Positions 63,924 to 64,000 of a DNA stretch of 64,000 bases are shown in pieces (the first letter of the stretch is position 1; every line of letters begins with the position of its first letter). The DNA is from Fusobacterium sp. SYSU M8D902 (lineage in GTDB: Bacteria; Fusobacteriota; Fusobacteriia; Fusobacteriales; Fusobacteriaceae): contig NZ_JBEFNA010000002.1 of assembly GCF_040199715.1 (NCBI RefSeq), positions 180,454-244,453 of the forward strand, written 5' to 3'. The notes under the pieces are model-generated. The model was not told the DNA's origin. It made no database searches and saw nothing but the letters and a program-made list of their open reading frames with translations. The translations under genes and the position numbers were made by a program.

Positions 63924-64000
63924 TGGTGCGAAGAGAGAGACTTGAACTCTCACGTCTGGGACACTAGATCCTAAGTCTAGCGCGTCTGCCAATTCCGCCA
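63924..64000 (-). tRNA. tRNA-Leu (anticodon UAG), 5' acceptor strand beyond the window
   Basis: On the minus strand the D-arm (TGGCGGAATTGGCAGACGC), anticodon arm CTAGACTTAGGATCTAG with anticodon TAG, a long class II variable arm, T-arm GAGAGTTCAAGTCTCTC and the 3' end GCACCA are all seen. CCA is encoded. The first seven or so acceptor bases lie past position 64000. It reads CUA (and other CUN) codons. Confidence 0.93.

Overview
The window looks like chromosomal DNA of a Fusobacterium. It is very AT-rich. It mixes genes typical of Gram-positive bacteria (whiA, scpA, sepF, a MutL with the endonuclease motif) with an outer-membrane and LPS complement (lpxK, two beta-barrel proteins ending in Phe, one of them resembling the fusobacterial porin FomA). 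Uronate catabolism, a TRAP transporter, amino-acid uptake and a rubrerythrin fit an anaerobic fermenter. The species cannot be fixed from the sequence alone.

Layout. 1-6946 (minus): polA-whiA-ribF-scpA-murJ and the start of a DNA methylase, close-packed. 7106-8072: ssb (plus) and a Ser/Thr-rich lipoprotein (minus). 8239-11604: a triple-domain LplT/Aas phospholipid-recycling protein. 11722-13362: an AbgT-family transporter with a terminator-like hairpin in its leader. 13440-14964 (plus): aroK, a short-chain dehydrogenase and a small four-Cys protein. 15028-17499 (minus): alanine racemase and an alanine symporter. 17639-22686 (minus): phosphoglucomutase, hemW, PLP-binding protein, sepF and a PP-loop ATPase. 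22836-24182: mgtE. 24327-26266 (plus): rsmB and an O-methyltransferase. 26399-33164 (plus): Cys-rich winged-helix protein, smc, lpxK, an unknown gene, an EIIA protein and nadD.

33333-42080 (plus) is a hexuronate module: GntR/FCD regulator, AEC permease, uxaC, uxuA, uxuB and a three-part TRAP transporter, with a near-perfect 20-bp palindrome over the uxaC promoter. 42166-44495 (minus) is an amino-acid ABC transporter. 44691-46266 holds a phosphodiesterase facing an lrgAB-type pair. 46375-52376 (minus) runs mutL-rlmH-two small proteins-TPR lipoprotein-lysS. 52521-57564 (plus) holds a TPR protein with a transglycosylase-like end, recJ and rubrerythrin. 57715-60026 (minus) holds two outer-membrane barrels. 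60385-61521 is an orphan NanM-like lipoprotein.

The right end (61581-64000) is the most accessory-looking part. A one-base-overlapping pair, an ABC-type ATPase and a TOPRIM-like protein, has the layout of known anti-phage ATPase/TOPRIM systems. Beside it is a roughly 450-bp gene-poor strip next to a tRNA-Leu(UAG). That strip contains an unassigned minus-strand terminator preceded by a hairpin showing a UCUCCCA loop, which suggests an undescribed small RNA with Shine-Dalgarno-pairing seeds. Several promoters, operators and terminators listed here come from visual matching only.
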